Shown here: piece by piece, positions 35,687-43,702 of the stretch
Layout: each line of letters opens with the position of its first letter
Numbering within the stretch: position 1 is the stretch's first letter
Origin: Pseudomonadota bacterium
GTDB taxonomy: Bacteria; Pseudomonadota; Gammaproteobacteria; Burkholderiales; Nitrosomonadaceae
Length of the DNA: 59,780 nucleotides
Direction of reading: 5' to 3'
NCBI GenBank assembly: GCA_018240285.1
Contig: JAFEGA010000008.1
Coordinates: 410 to 60,189 of the forward strand
Program-made: the position numbers and the translations under genes
Notes under the pieces: generated by a model
The model's input: only the letters and a program-made list of their open reading frames with translations
Told to the model about the DNA's origin: nothing
Database searches by the model: none

Positions 35687-38600
35687 CTACGGTTGCAGCA
35701 CGATTAGCAATTCATCGGCTGTTACATATTTGCCTTGCCAGCAGTGAATACTTTTCACGATACCGCGCACCGGAGCTGTCACTGAAATTTCCATTTTCAT
35801 CGCTTCGGTGACGATCAAAAGCTCACCTGCGTTGACGTGCTGACCTTCTGTCACCAGTATTTTCCACACTGTGCCAGTGACCGGTGAAACGATGGCGTGA
35901 CTGCCTTCGGGTAAGACCAATTCGCTTTGCGCATCGGCTTCATCCAGATCGGATTCACTGACGTATTCTGCTTGCCCGTTGATTCTCCAGCGCTCGCGCT
36001 CGGCTTCGAAAGCGGCTTGTTGCCGGGCCTTGAAGTCATTGATCTCGTCTTGATTTTGCCGCAGAAATTGATGGTATTGCGGCAAACTGAATGTGCTGTC
36101 CTCGACGCGCAGTTTGAACCGTCCGCCGATAAAATCCTTGCGCAATTTCAGCAGCTCGCTTTCACTGACCGGATAGAAACGGATCCGGTCGAAGAAGCGC
36201 AGCAGCCACGGTTTGCCGTCCTTGAAATCGGCGGTCTGGCGGTAGCGGTTCCATACCGGCAGCGTGCGCCCGACAAATTGATAGCCGCCCGGGCCTTCCA
36301 TGCCATAAATGCATAAGTACGCGCCGCCGATACCCACGGCATTTTCCGGCGTCCACGTGCGCGCCGGATTGTATTTGGTGGTCACTAGGCGATGACGCGG
36401 ATCGACCGGCACGGCGACCGGCGCACCCAAATACACGTCACCCAGACCCATTATCAGGTAATCGGCGTCGAATACGATGCGGTAAACTTCCTCGATACTG
36501 TCCAGTCCATTGATGCGGCGGATGAATTCGATATTGCTCGGGCACCACGGTGCATCGCTGCGCACCGATTGCATATATTTTTCGATCGCCAGGCGCGTCG
36601 CCGCATCGTCCCAGGATAGCGGCAGATGCACGATGCGCGACGGCACCGTCATGCTGGCGCTATCTGGCAGCGATTGTTCCGTGGCGATCAAGCATTGCAG
36701 CAAGTCATCGCGCGGCAGCAGGCGCGAATCGAAATGGATTTGCAGCGAGCGGATTCCCGGCGTGAGATCGATGATGCCGGGCAGGTTGGCTTGCTGCATC
36801 GATTCCATCAAGGCGTGCGCGCGCAAACGCAAATCCAGATCGAGCACCATCGGGCCGTATTCCACCAGCACGTAACGATCGCCGGATTGCCGGTAAGTAA
36901 CTTGCGGTTGTTGCGGACTTGCTGCAATTTGATGCAGGACCGGGTTCGGCAATGCGGTGATATCGTGTGTAAAACGTGGTTCCGGCGGTGTGTGCAGCGA
37001 GCGGACAAATTCATCCTGCTGCTTTTCCAGTGCCTGCGCTTGTTCCAGCGTTATCAGCCGGAAGCGGATTTGATCGCCCGGTTTGAGCTGCCCGGTTTTC
37101 CATAATTCCGCGTGCGCAATGGTGACCGGACAAACGAAACCGCCCAGGCTCGGGCCGTCTGGGCCGAGGATGATCGGCATATCGCCGGTGAAGTCGACTG
37201 CGCCGATGGCGTAGGCATTGTCGTGAATATTCGATGGATGCAGACCGGCTTCGCCGCCGTCGCTGCGCGCCCATTGCGGTTTCGGGCCGAGCAAGCGCAC
37301 ACCGGTGCGGCTGGAATTGTGATGTACTTTCCAATCGGTAGTGAAAAACATCTCGATATCGGCAGCGGTGAAAAAATCCGGCGCTGCATGCGGGCCGTAC
37401 AGCACACCGATCTCCCATTGCTGCGGGTAGCATGGAATGAATTCGGGCGACAAGGCGGCTTGTACTGCTTCGTATTGTGCGGCGATATGCAGCACATCAC
37501 CCGTCCGCAGCGCCCGCCCGGCGTGGCCGCCGAATTGCCCGAGCGTGAAAGTCGCTTGGCTGCCGAGATAATCCGCTGCTTGCAATCCGCCTTGCACGGC
37601 GAGATAAGCGCGGCAGCCGTGATCCTTGATTTTGCCCAGTTGCAGTATGGCACCAGCCTTGATTTCGTGCGTTTGCCACAGCGGCAGCGGTTCGTTATCC
37701 AGATAAGCGTCGAGCGGCGCGCCGGTGATGGCGATCAAGCAATCGCTGTTGAAGCGCAGTGTGGGGCCGGTCATTGTCATTTCCAGTGCGGTTTTTTCAG
37801 TGCTATTGTTGACCAGCCGGTTGGCAAGACGGAACGCGAGTGCATCCATCGGGCCGGATGGCGGCACACCGACCTGCCAGTAACCGAGCCGTCCGGGATA
37901 ATCCTGCACGGTGGTTTGCACGCCGGGACTTAACACATCGATGCTGTGTGCGCGGTAGTGAAAGCCGTTGAGAAAACCGGTGGTGTACTGGCCGTTTTGA
38001 AAAGCGGCGCTGTGCAGAATTTGCTGCAAGTAATCCAGATTGGTTTCGATTCCCTGCAACGAACTGTTTTGCAATGCGGCCTGCAACCGGGCGATGGCTT
38101 TTTCCCGGTCCGGGGCATGCACGATGATTTTCGCCAGCATCGGATCGTAGAACGCGGAGACTTCGATGCCGCGCTCAATCCACGTTTCAACGCGCGCGGC
38201 GGCGGAAAATTCTGCCGCGGTCAGCGTGCCGCTGGAAGGTTGAAAGTCTTTAGCCGGATTCTCGGCATAAACGCGTGCCTGGATCGATGCGCCACTGGGT
38301 TGGATGGTAAAGGAATCGAGCGGCGGCAGATCGCCCGCGGCTTGCCGCACCATCCATTCGACCAAGTCGATGCCGGTCACTTCCTCAGTGACGCCATGCT
38401 CCACTTGCAGGCGCGTATTGACCTCGAGAAAATAGAATTCGTTACTGATCGCATCGACAATGAATTCAACCGTACCGGCGGATTGGTAGTGTACTGCTTG
38501 ACCAAGGCGTACTGCGGTATCCCATAGTGCCTGGCGCAGTGGCGGCATCAGATTGGATGCCGGTGTTTCTTCGATGACCTTCTGGTTGCGCCGCTGCATG

Positions 38601-39286
38601 GAACAGTCGCGTTCGCCCAATGCGACCACCTGGCCTTTACCGTCACCGAAGATTTGTACTTCGATATGGCGTGCCTGATCGACAAATTTTTCCAGAAACA
38701 AGCCGGCATCCTTGAAGTTGTTTTGCGCCAGATCCTTGACCGATTGATAAGCGCCGGTCAATTCATTCTCATTCCAGCACAAACGCATGCCGATACCGCC
38801 CCCGCCTGCGGTGCTTTTCAACATTACCGGATAGCCGATATGCTTGGCTTGATGGCGGGCATCGTCCAAATTTTGCAGCAGGCCGGTACCGGGCAACAGC
38901 GGCACATGATTTTCCAGTGCCAAGGCGCGCGCCGTGTGTTTCAAACCGAATGCGCGCATGTGCTGCGGTGCTGGGCCGATAAAACAAATATCGTGCGCCG
39001 CGCATTGCCCGGCAAAATCCGCGTTTTCGCTCAGGAATCCATAACCGGGATGAATGGCTTGCGCGCCGGTTTTTTGCGCGATGGCCAGGATTTTATCGGT
39101 ACGCAGATAGCTCTCGGAAGCGATGCCATCGCCGATGCAATAAGCTTCGTCCGCTGCGGTGACATGTTGCGACAAGGCATCGGCTTCGGTGTATACCGCC
39201 ACGCTGGCGACATTCAGGCGGCGCAGGGTGCGCATAATGCGGCAAGCGATCGCGCCGCGGTTGGCGATCAGTACTTTGGTAAACAT
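35687..39286 (-). CDS. uca: Guanidine (formerly 'urea') carboxylase, biotin-dependent
   Basis: The 1199-residue single-chain carboxylase holds, in order, biotin carboxylase (about 1-450, ATP-grasp with [15 protein letters not shown]), a KipI/KipA-type carboxyltransferase domain (about 460-1040, with [20 protein letters not shown]) and a biotin carrier domain ending in [10 protein letters not shown] (biotinyl Lys1164). The family was long named urea carboxylase. Work on its riboswitch context showed that members in operons with two DUF1989 proteins act on guanidine, making carboxyguanidine. The upstream guanidine-I riboswitch and the two DUF1989 genes favour guanidine here. No allophanate hydrolase domain is fused, unlike fungal urea amidolyase. 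Confidence 0.9.
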   Translation of the reverse strand: MFTKVLIANRGAIACRIMRTLRRLNVASVAVYTEADALSQHVTAADEAYCIGDGIASESYLRTDKILAIAQKTGAQAIHPGYGFLSENADFAGQCAAHDICFIGPAPQHMRAFGLKHTARALALENHVPLLPGTGLLQNLDDARHQAKHIGYPVMLKSTAGGGGIGMRLCWNENELTGAYQSVKDLAQNNFKDAGLFLEKFVDQARHIEVQIFGDGKGQVVALGERDCSMQRRNQKVIEETPASNLMPPLRQALWDTAVRLGQAVHYQSAGTVEFIVDAISNEFYFLEVNTRLQVEHGVTEEVTGIDLVEWMVRQAAGDLPPLDSFTIQPSGASIQARVYAENPAKDFQPSSGTLTAAEFSAAARVETWIERGIEVSAFYDPMLAKIIVHAPDREKAIARLQAALQNSSLQGIETNLDYLQQILHSAAFQNGQYTTGFLNGFHYRAHSIDVLSPGVQTTVQDYPGRLGYWQVGVPPSGPMDALAFRLANRLVNNSTEKTALEMTMTGPTLRFNSDCLIAITGAPLDAYLDNEPLPLWQTHEIKAGAILQLGKIKDHGCRAYLAVQGGLQAADYLGSQATFTLGQFGGHAGRALRTGDVLHIAAQYEAVQAALSPEFIPCYPQQWEIGVLYGPHAAPDFFTAADIEMFFTTDWKVHHNSSRTGVRLLGPKPQWARSDGGEAGLHPSNIHDNAYAIGAVDFTGDMPIILGPDGPSLGGFVCPVTIAHAELWKTGQLKPGDQIRFRLITLEQAQALEKQQDEFVRSLHTPPEPRFTHDITALPNPVLHQIAASPQQPQVTYRQSGDRYVLVEYGPMVLDLDLRLRAHALMESMQQANLPGIIDLTPGIRSLQIHFDSRLLPRDDLLQCLIATEQSLPDSASMTVPSRIVHLPLSWDDAATRLAIEKYMQSVRSDAPWCPSNIEFIRRINGLDSIEEVYRIVFDADYLIMGLGDVYLGAPVAVPVDPRHRLVTTKYNPARTWTPENAVGIGGAYLCIYGMEGPGGYQFVGRTLPVWNRYRQTADFKDGKPWLLRFFDRIRFYPVSESELLKLRKDFIGGRFKLRVEDSTFSLPQYHQFLRQNQDEINDFKARQQAAFEAERERWRINGQAEYVSESDLDEADAQSELVLPEGSHAIVSPVTGTVWKILVTEGQHVNAGELLIVTEAMKMEISVTAPVRGIVKSIHCWQGKYVTADELLIVLQP

Positions 39287-39307
39287 ACGGGTACCTCCGT
39301 TAGCGGA

Positions 39308-39967
39308 TTAATCCCAGATCAGCAGACGTATCGGTGTCGGATTGTAGGCGTTGCACGGATTGTTCAACTGCGGACAATTCGAGATCAACACCACGACATC
39401 CATTTGCGCGCGCATTTCGACGTATTTGCCCGGTGCCGAGACGCCATCGGCAAATTCCAATCCGCCCGATTCGGTGACCGGTACGTTCATGAAAAAATTG
39501 ATGTTGCTGGGCAGGTCGCGCTTGCTCATGCCCAGTTCCAGGCACAGCGGATGATGCGCCAGTGCGTGCAGAAAATTGTCGCGGCAGCTGTGCATCGGAA
39601 ATTTTTCCAACGCATAACGCACGGTATTGCTTTCCGCTGCGCAAGCGCCGCCGAGCGTGTCGTGCCGGCCGCAAGTATCGGCGCTGATGGTCAGCATGAC
39701 ATTGCCGAAGTTGGAGTACAGTTCGCTGCCGGAAGTCAAATACAGCTTTTTCTGGCGGCTGACGGTATCGGTTGCGCTATAGCGTTCCAATGCGTCGTGC
39801 GCATTGTAAAACAGCGTATCCACGGCCTGATTGCCTTCCAGATCGACGATACGGAAGGTTTGTCCGCGTTTGATCAGGTGTACCCACGGCTCTCCGGCCG
39901 GGCAGATTTCATTGGTGATTGCTTGAACGGGATCGAGCTGGCTGGTAACTAAAGCCGATTTATTCAT
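39308..39967 (-). CDS. DUF1989 protein, carboxyguanidine deiminase subunit (urea carboxylase-associated)
   Basis: The start chosen is [20 protein letters not shown] (ATG 39965-39967, overlapping the previous stop as ATGA), giving 219 residues; earlier in-frame codons lie inside the previous gene and lack homology. Family features are [40 protein letters not shown] and the Cys/His segment [21 protein letters not shown]1989 pairs were shown to form a heteromeric carboxyguanidine deiminase (CgdAB) that yields allophanate. It is followed 21 bases later by the carboxylase gene. Confidence 0.9.
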   Translation of the reverse strand: MNKSALVTSQLDPVQAITNEICPAGEPWVHLIKRGQTFRIVDLEGNQAVDTLFYNAHDALERYSATDTVSRQKKLYLTSGSELYSNFGNVMLTISADTCGRHDTLGGACAAESNTVRYALEKFPMHSCRDNFLHALAHHPLCLELGMSKRDLPSNINFFMNVPVTESGGLEFADGVSAPGKYVEMRAQMDVVVLISNCPQLNNPCNAYNPTPIRLLIWD

Positions 39968-40689
39968 TTTGTACCCTCGCAATAAAAGTGTTGCGCGTTC
40001 TGCAGCGCGCGCCGGTTCTCGGCGATATGCAGGCATTCGTTGATTGCTTGTGGCGGTGTATCGAATAGTTCCAGATTGACCGCGCCGGGCTGATACGTTT
40101 GTTTCGGATCGAGCGGATGCGGCGCGGTGGACAATATTACCAAGGTATTCATGGCAAAGCTGAGATCGACATAATCGCCCGCTTTGCTGTGATTGGCGTG
40201 ATATTTCAAATTGCCCGCGGGATCGGCGGTGACTTTGCTGAAAAAATTGATATTGGCGACGACATCGCGCATGCCCAATCCCCATTTACCCAGCTCGATC
40301 AACATGCCGTCCAGACCGCTGCGGAACATTTCGTTGCGGTGCTCCTGATAACGTGCGGTACCATATTTTTGCTGGATCAGATCGGCGTCGCTCAAGCCGC
40401 ATACGGTATCGTTCCAGCCGGTGGTATCCGCCGTGATGCAGCAAAACATCCGTCCCATATCGGAATGGCAGGCATGCCCTTTGGTGAGGCGGAAAGTATG
40501 CTGCGATTTCAGCGTGTCGGCCATGTTGTAGCGTTCGAGTTTTTCTTCCTGATTAAAGAACAACACGGCGGCATTCGCGCCTCCGTCGACATCGGTCAAA
40601 CGCAGCGTGGTGCCGCGGCGTACAACGCCGGACCAGTGGCATCCGCCTGGGATCAGTTGTTGCCAGATGATGTTATTTTGCTGATTCAT
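39964..40689 (-). CDS. DUF1989 protein, second carboxyguanidine deiminase subunit
   Basis: The 241-residue paralogue of the next gene shares [40 protein letters not shown] and [13 protein letters not shown]. The two DUF1989 genes overlap by 4 bases, as expected for subunits made in equal amounts. It should act with its partner on carboxyguanidine, releasing ammonia and allophanate. It lies 24 bases after the permease gene in the riboswitch-controlled operon. Which of the two corresponds to CgdA or CgdB is not certain, so no symbol is given. Confidence 0.9.
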   Translation of the reverse strand: MNQQNNIIWQQLIPGGCHWSGVVRRGTTLRLTDVDGGANAAVLFFNQEEKLERYNMADTLKSQHTFRLTKGHACHSDMGRMFCCITADTTGWNDTVCGLSDADLIQQKYGTARYQEHRNEMFRSGLDGMLIELGKWGLGMRDVVANINFFSKVTADPAGNLKYHANHSKAGDYVDLSFAMNTLVILSTAPHPLDPKQTYQPGAVNLELFDTPPQAINECLHIAENRRALQNAQHFYCEGTK

Positions 40690-40713
40690 GATGAAGTCCT
40701 TATAAAAATGGAT

Positions 40714-42150
40714 TTATTTGGATTGCATCCATTTTTTGCCAAGTATATAAAGTGTCGTGATGATTAGGATACTGCTCAGCACCAGCGGCGTCGCCCATAA
40801 CTGCCACCACGGTGCATCAGCGGAAATCGCATAAGGGCGCGGCCAGGCGATATTGATGAGTTCGAATAGCGACCAGATAAAGGCCAGACTATTGATGATC
40901 AATCCCCATGCGCCCAGTTGTAATTCGCCCAGTGCCGGATTCCACCGGCCGGTGAGACGAGCAAATAATGCGAAGCCGGTGGTGAACGTAAACATGGCGT
41001 ATAAACCGCCGGTACCGAAAGCGATGATGGTAGCGACGGCATCGTCATTGAGTCCGAAGATCAATCCGCAGCCCGCCAGCAGAACGGTAAAGAGAATCGC
41101 ATTGCGCGGCGTTTTGCTCGCCGTTACCCGGCTCAGCACGGCTGGCATATTGCCCTCACGCGCCATCGAATAGACGATGCGCGAGGTGTACTTGACCATC
41201 GATGCGCCGCAGGCGAGAAAAGCAGTCATTACAATCGCCAGGAAGGGTTTCTCGAACCAATCGCCGATACTGCTGGCAATCAGTGGCGTGACTGGATCAG
41301 CGGTATGGCTGGAATTTCTCAATGTGTCATGCTCAAAAGCCAGAATCAACGCGGCTGAATTGAATAGAACCACCGTGCCGACCACGAGCAGCGACATGAA
41401 AATTGCGCGGGGAACCATGCGTTTCGGTTGATGGGTTTCTTCCGCGGTGGTGGAACAGGCATCAAAGCCGATGAAAGCCCAGCCGGAAATCGCCAATGCT
41501 GCCAGGAAAGCGGCCATTTCACTGGGCGCCGTACCGGTACCCATGTGCTGGAATAATTCCATGAAAGGATGCTGGCGGAAGAAAAGAAACAGCAAGAGCG
41601 CCACGCCGAATGACCCGGCGACTTCCGCGTAAACACCCAGTTTGATCACCAGATTGAACATGCTGACAGGGGCGAGATTGAGAAGTGTGCAAAGCAACAG
41701 AAATAGCGCACCCCAAAGCACCATCGTGCCGCCGCCGTCATGCGGGAGTCCACTGAAGATCGCCAGCCAGAAACCGCCGGTATATGCGGTTGTCGTGACC
41801 ATGGCGATGGTGGAACAAATATAAATCACACCGGCATATTGCCCGGCGATGGCGCCGCCGAGCTGCCGCGCCCATTTATACGCACCACCGGCAATCGGGA
41901 ATTGTGATGACAACTCTGCGTAAACTGTCGCTACCAGCAATTGCATGACTAAGCAGACCGCCAATGCCGCAAACCAGCCGCCGCCAGCGACCATCGTTTG
42001 CACACCGATGATGGCATACAGTCCGGCCACCGGCGAGACCACCGCAAAGCCGAGCGTGAAGCTGTGCCATACACTCATGCTGCGATTGAGCGCATCGCTG
42101 GTTACATGGATATCTTGGGGAGATGCAATTTGTTTTGTTGAACCTGACAT
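40714..42150 (-). CDS. APC-family permease, probable guanidine importer
   Basis: The 478-residue inner-membrane amino acid/polyamine/organocation transporter has about twelve membrane segments. It starts with a short cytoplasmic tail and the helix-1 region SVWHSFTLGFAVVSPVAGLY; helix 2-3 residues include AELSSQFPIAGGAYKWARQL, and GWAFIGFDACSTTAEETHQP is typical of the GABA/choline permease branch. It is the first gene after the guanidine-I riboswitch, so guanidinium uptake is the likely role, although the family also carries amino acids and cations. Confidence 0.9.
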   Translation of the reverse strand: MSGSTKQIASPQDIHVTSDALNRSMSVWHSFTLGFAVVSPVAGLYAIIGVQTMVAGGGWFAALAVCLVMQLLVATVYAELSSQFPIAGGAYKWARQLGGAIAGQYAGVIYICSTIAMVTTTAYTGGFWLAIFSGLPHDGGGTMVLWGALFLLLCTLLNLAPVSMFNLVIKLGVYAEVAGSFGVALLLFLFFRQHPFMELFQHMGTGTAPSEMAAFLAALAISGWAFIGFDACSTTAEETHQPKRMVPRAIFMSLLVVGTVVLFNSAALILAFEHDTLRNSSHTADPVTPLIASSIGDWFEKPFLAIVMTAFLACGASMVKYTSRIVYSMAREGNMPAVLSRVTASKTPRNAILFTVLLAGCGLIFGLNDDAVATIIAFGTGGLYAMFTFTTGFALFARLTGRWNPALGELQLGAWGLIINSLAFIWSLFELINIAWPRPYAISADAPWWQLWATPLVLSSILIITTLYILGKKWMQSK

Positions 42151-42175
42151 AACCAGTCTCCATACAAAAGGTTTA

Positions 42176-42210
42176 CCGGGATGTAATGTACCAAAAAGTA
42201 CATCACCTGA
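42176..42210 (-). promoter_or_regulatory. Expression-platform hairpin of the guanidine-I riboswitch
   Basis: Downstream of the aptamer on the minus strand a 9-bp stem (GTGATGTAC / GTACATTAC, one G-U pair) carries a T-rich loop. It is followed by TCCCGG, which is complementary to CCGGGA in the conserved 3' strand of the aptamer (42213-42218). The aptamer end and this outer helix are therefore mutually exclusive, as expected for a ligand-controlled switch. Only a short T-run (TTTT) follows, so termination versus translational control is undecided. Confidence 0.6.
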
Positions 42211-42310
42211 TCTCCCGGGCTTTTATCCCTCCGTGGAGCCTCGTTATCACGAGACCGGAAACTCTCGGACCTGACGCCGTTGACTGCATTGGCCGGAACC
42301 CTAGTTTCCC
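42211..42310 (-). ncRNA. Guanidine-I (ykkC) riboswitch aptamer
   Basis: On the minus strand the conserved blocks occur in order: CTAGGGTTCCGG (42304-42293), GGTCCGAGAG (42271-42262), and CACGGAGGGATAAAAGCCCG with its continuation GGAGA (42235-42211). These are the diagnostic nucleotides of the ykkC/guanidine-I class, which binds guanidinium and turns expression on. It sits about 60 bases upstream of the permease-deiminase-carboxylase operon. This assignment needed only motif reading; a covariance search should return a strong hit. Confidence 0.95.
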
Positions 42311-42319
42311 ATTGAATTA

Positions 42320-42571
42320 CTGCTTTTTGAGTTGCTGTGCCGTCAGCCGTTCAATTGGCGTATTAGAAAGCAAGTAACGGACGGCATTTTAAGTTTGAAT
42401 TTTGGAAAAAGCAATGGTTCTGGAAATTGCGCCATTGTTTGATTTGCTATGTAAATTGCAGAACTTGATTCCAATGCTTTGTTGCTTGATTCATCATATA
42501 TTTGTGGGTCTGACGAAGCTTTGTATGATGAAAATTGAACTGACCCATTTCAATAAAGGTAAGGAGCTAGC
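42320..42571. other. Interval upstream of the riboswitch
   Basis: These 250 bases are AT-rich, carry no recognised gene, and should contain the minus-strand promoter of the guanidine operon. A short region (GGGTCTGACGAAGC to AACTGACCC, 42510-42546) has 5-bp inverted ends (GGGTC/GACCC) and precedes a tiny SD-led frame, possibly debris of a mobile element. No firm promoter call is made. Confidence 0.4.
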
Positions 42572-42634
42572 ATGAAGTTTGCCGTTATAGATTCTGTTTT
42601 TGACGTAGTATATTGCGTAATTTTCGAAGTCTAA
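42572..42634 (+). pseudogene. 20-codon frame with strong ribosome site, possible IS3 OrfB 5' remnant
   Basis: An ATG preceded by AAGGAG at 5-base spacing opens a 20-residue frame, MKFAVIDSVFDVVYCVIFEV, ending in TAA. The first residues resemble OrfB starts of IS3-type elements (MKFAFID/MKYAFI type), after which similarity is lost. It could be a decayed transposase start, or a small peptide or leader for the next gene, which starts 14 bases after the stop. Evidence for either is thin. Confidence 0.35.
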
Positions 42635-42648
42635 TAGTAATTGCCCCA

Positions 42649-43332
42649 ATGCCTAGAAAGCCGCGTACTGGTATCTGTGTTTATTGCTGTAGCTTCGGCG
42701 TTGTGACTAGCGACCACGTACCGCCAAAGTGTTTATTTCCACCCAATGCCCGTTTGAACCTTATCACGGTAGATGCATGCTCAGCTTGCCACGATACTTT
42801 CAAGTTGGACGACGAATATTTCCGTGTTACGCTGGCAGTACGCGATGATCTTCCAGATGTCCTTGATTCCAGGTTTCTGCGAGAGCAAACCAGAAAGATG
42901 CTTCGCGATCCAAAGTCTATGGGCTTTCGTGCAGCCATCGGAAAGGCTACATTTTTGGTACCGTCGGTGTCCAAAACCGGAGAGCGCATTGGCGAGCGTG
43001 TTGGACTGAAGGTGGATGCCTACCGTGTTGAACGAACCGCCAAACGCATGATCCGAGGTCTATATTCGAAGTATTTCCAAACCATCTTGCCTGTTACGCA
43101 TGACGTAATAGCGAGCCTCTTGGACATGCAGCGTGACACAAGCGCGTTTCTTAGCACAGAGACTCAGGAACTATTGGTATTGCTGCGTGAGCAGGGCACT
43201 CATCAATCGTTTGGGAACGTTCTAGAAATCACGTATGCCAAGGCGGATGGTGATGAACATGCATCCTTCTGGTGGGTTAAACTTCACGGTACTTTCAACT
43301 TCTTCGGTTTCACTTTGCCAAGAGAGGGCTAA
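42649..43332 (+). CDS. HNH-like zinc-binding protein of unknown function
   Basis: The start at MPRKPRTGICVYCCSFGVVT (ATG 42649) gives 227 residues; an upstream TTG at 42613 in frame would add 12. The N-terminus has CVYC, then SDHVPPKCLFP and CSACHD, arranged like the zinc knuckle and DH core of HNH endonuclease-type folds. The rest (about 60-227) is mixed helix and strand without recognised motifs and ends in a beta-rich segment (ASFWWVKLHGTFNFFGF). Such proteins are common in mobile or defence islands but many are uncharacterised. No partner gene is adjacent. Nuclease activity is inference. Confidence 0.7.
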   Translation: MPRKPRTGICVYCCSFGVVTSDHVPPKCLFPPNARLNLITVDACSACHDTFKLDDEYFRVTLAVRDDLPDVLDSRFLREQTRKMLRDPKSMGFRAAIGKATFLVPSVSKTGERIGERVGLKVDAYRVERTAKRMIRGLYSKYFQTILPVTHDVIASLLDMQRDTSAFLSTETQELLVLLREQGTHQSFGNVLEITYAKADGDEHASFWWVKLHGTFNFFGFTLPREG

Positions 43333-43358
43333 CTTTGCGTTGGGAGTAACAAAGTGCG

Positions 43359-43436
43359 GTAGGTTGGGGTGAGTCGACGAACCCCAACAATTCGCGGTAG
43401 TGTGATGTTGGGGTTCCTATCGTCACCCCAACCTAC
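43359..43436. repeat. Nested inverted repeat (REP/MITE-like) after the HNH-like gene
   Basis: Outer arms GTAGGTTGGGGTGA (43359-43372) and TCACCCCAACCTAC (43423-43436) are perfect over 14 bp. Inner arms GAACCCCAACA (43379-43389) and TGTTGGGGTTC (43406-43416) are perfect over 11 bp. On the plus strand the structure is followed by GGGGTTTTTTG, so it may also end the HNH-like gene transcript. GTAGGTTGGGGTGA-type repeats are dispersed in many bacterial genomes. Both arms carry the same CCCCAAC core, so alternative cruciform pairings exist. Confidence 0.85.
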
Positions 43437-43479
43437 GGGGTTTTTTGAAAATCGCTTGTCAATCAAAAACAATGATTAA

Positions 43480-43698
43480 TCTCTTCCACTTAAGCATATC
43501 CTGATATAGCCAAACTGATGCTTGATCACCGGAAGGGATGTTCAACTCTGGTCAATGCCTCTCAATCCGGCGTGGCGCCTAGTACAAGAAGCTTTGTTTC
43601 CCAAGCTTCTTATAGCAGCCACGGCGAGCAACAATCTGCCAGATTATCTTGCGGTCAGTATGTTCGGCTCGCTTCTTAACACCGATATAGCCAGCATC
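43480..43698 (-). pseudogene. IS5-family transposase C-terminal remnant
   Basis: On the minus strand from 43698 the frame reads DAGYIGVKKRAEHTDRKI then IWQIVARRG, YKKLGKQSFLY, the GDAGY(I/V)G-KR region of IS5-type DDE transposases. After an in-frame stop and frameshifts it continues as HPFR/IKHQFGYIR, matching the (E)HPFRVIKRQFG(F/Y) motif. The N-terminal half and the ends of the element are missing. It begins 4 bases after the stop codon of the PhoD-like gene and lies antisense to a chance plus-strand frame that was rejected. Confidence 0.75.
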
Positions 43699-43702
43699 GG
43701 AT

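Noticed and set aside
35687..39286. Plain annotation as urea carboxylase of a urea amidolyase pathway
   Set aside because: The guanidine-I riboswitch and paired DUF1989 genes point to guanidine, and no allophanate hydrolase domain is fused. The name is kept only as the historical family name.
39968..40285. Longer N-terminus for the second DUF1989 protein
   Set aside because: The added residues come from another frame of the preceding gene; the ATG overlapping its stop gives the family length.
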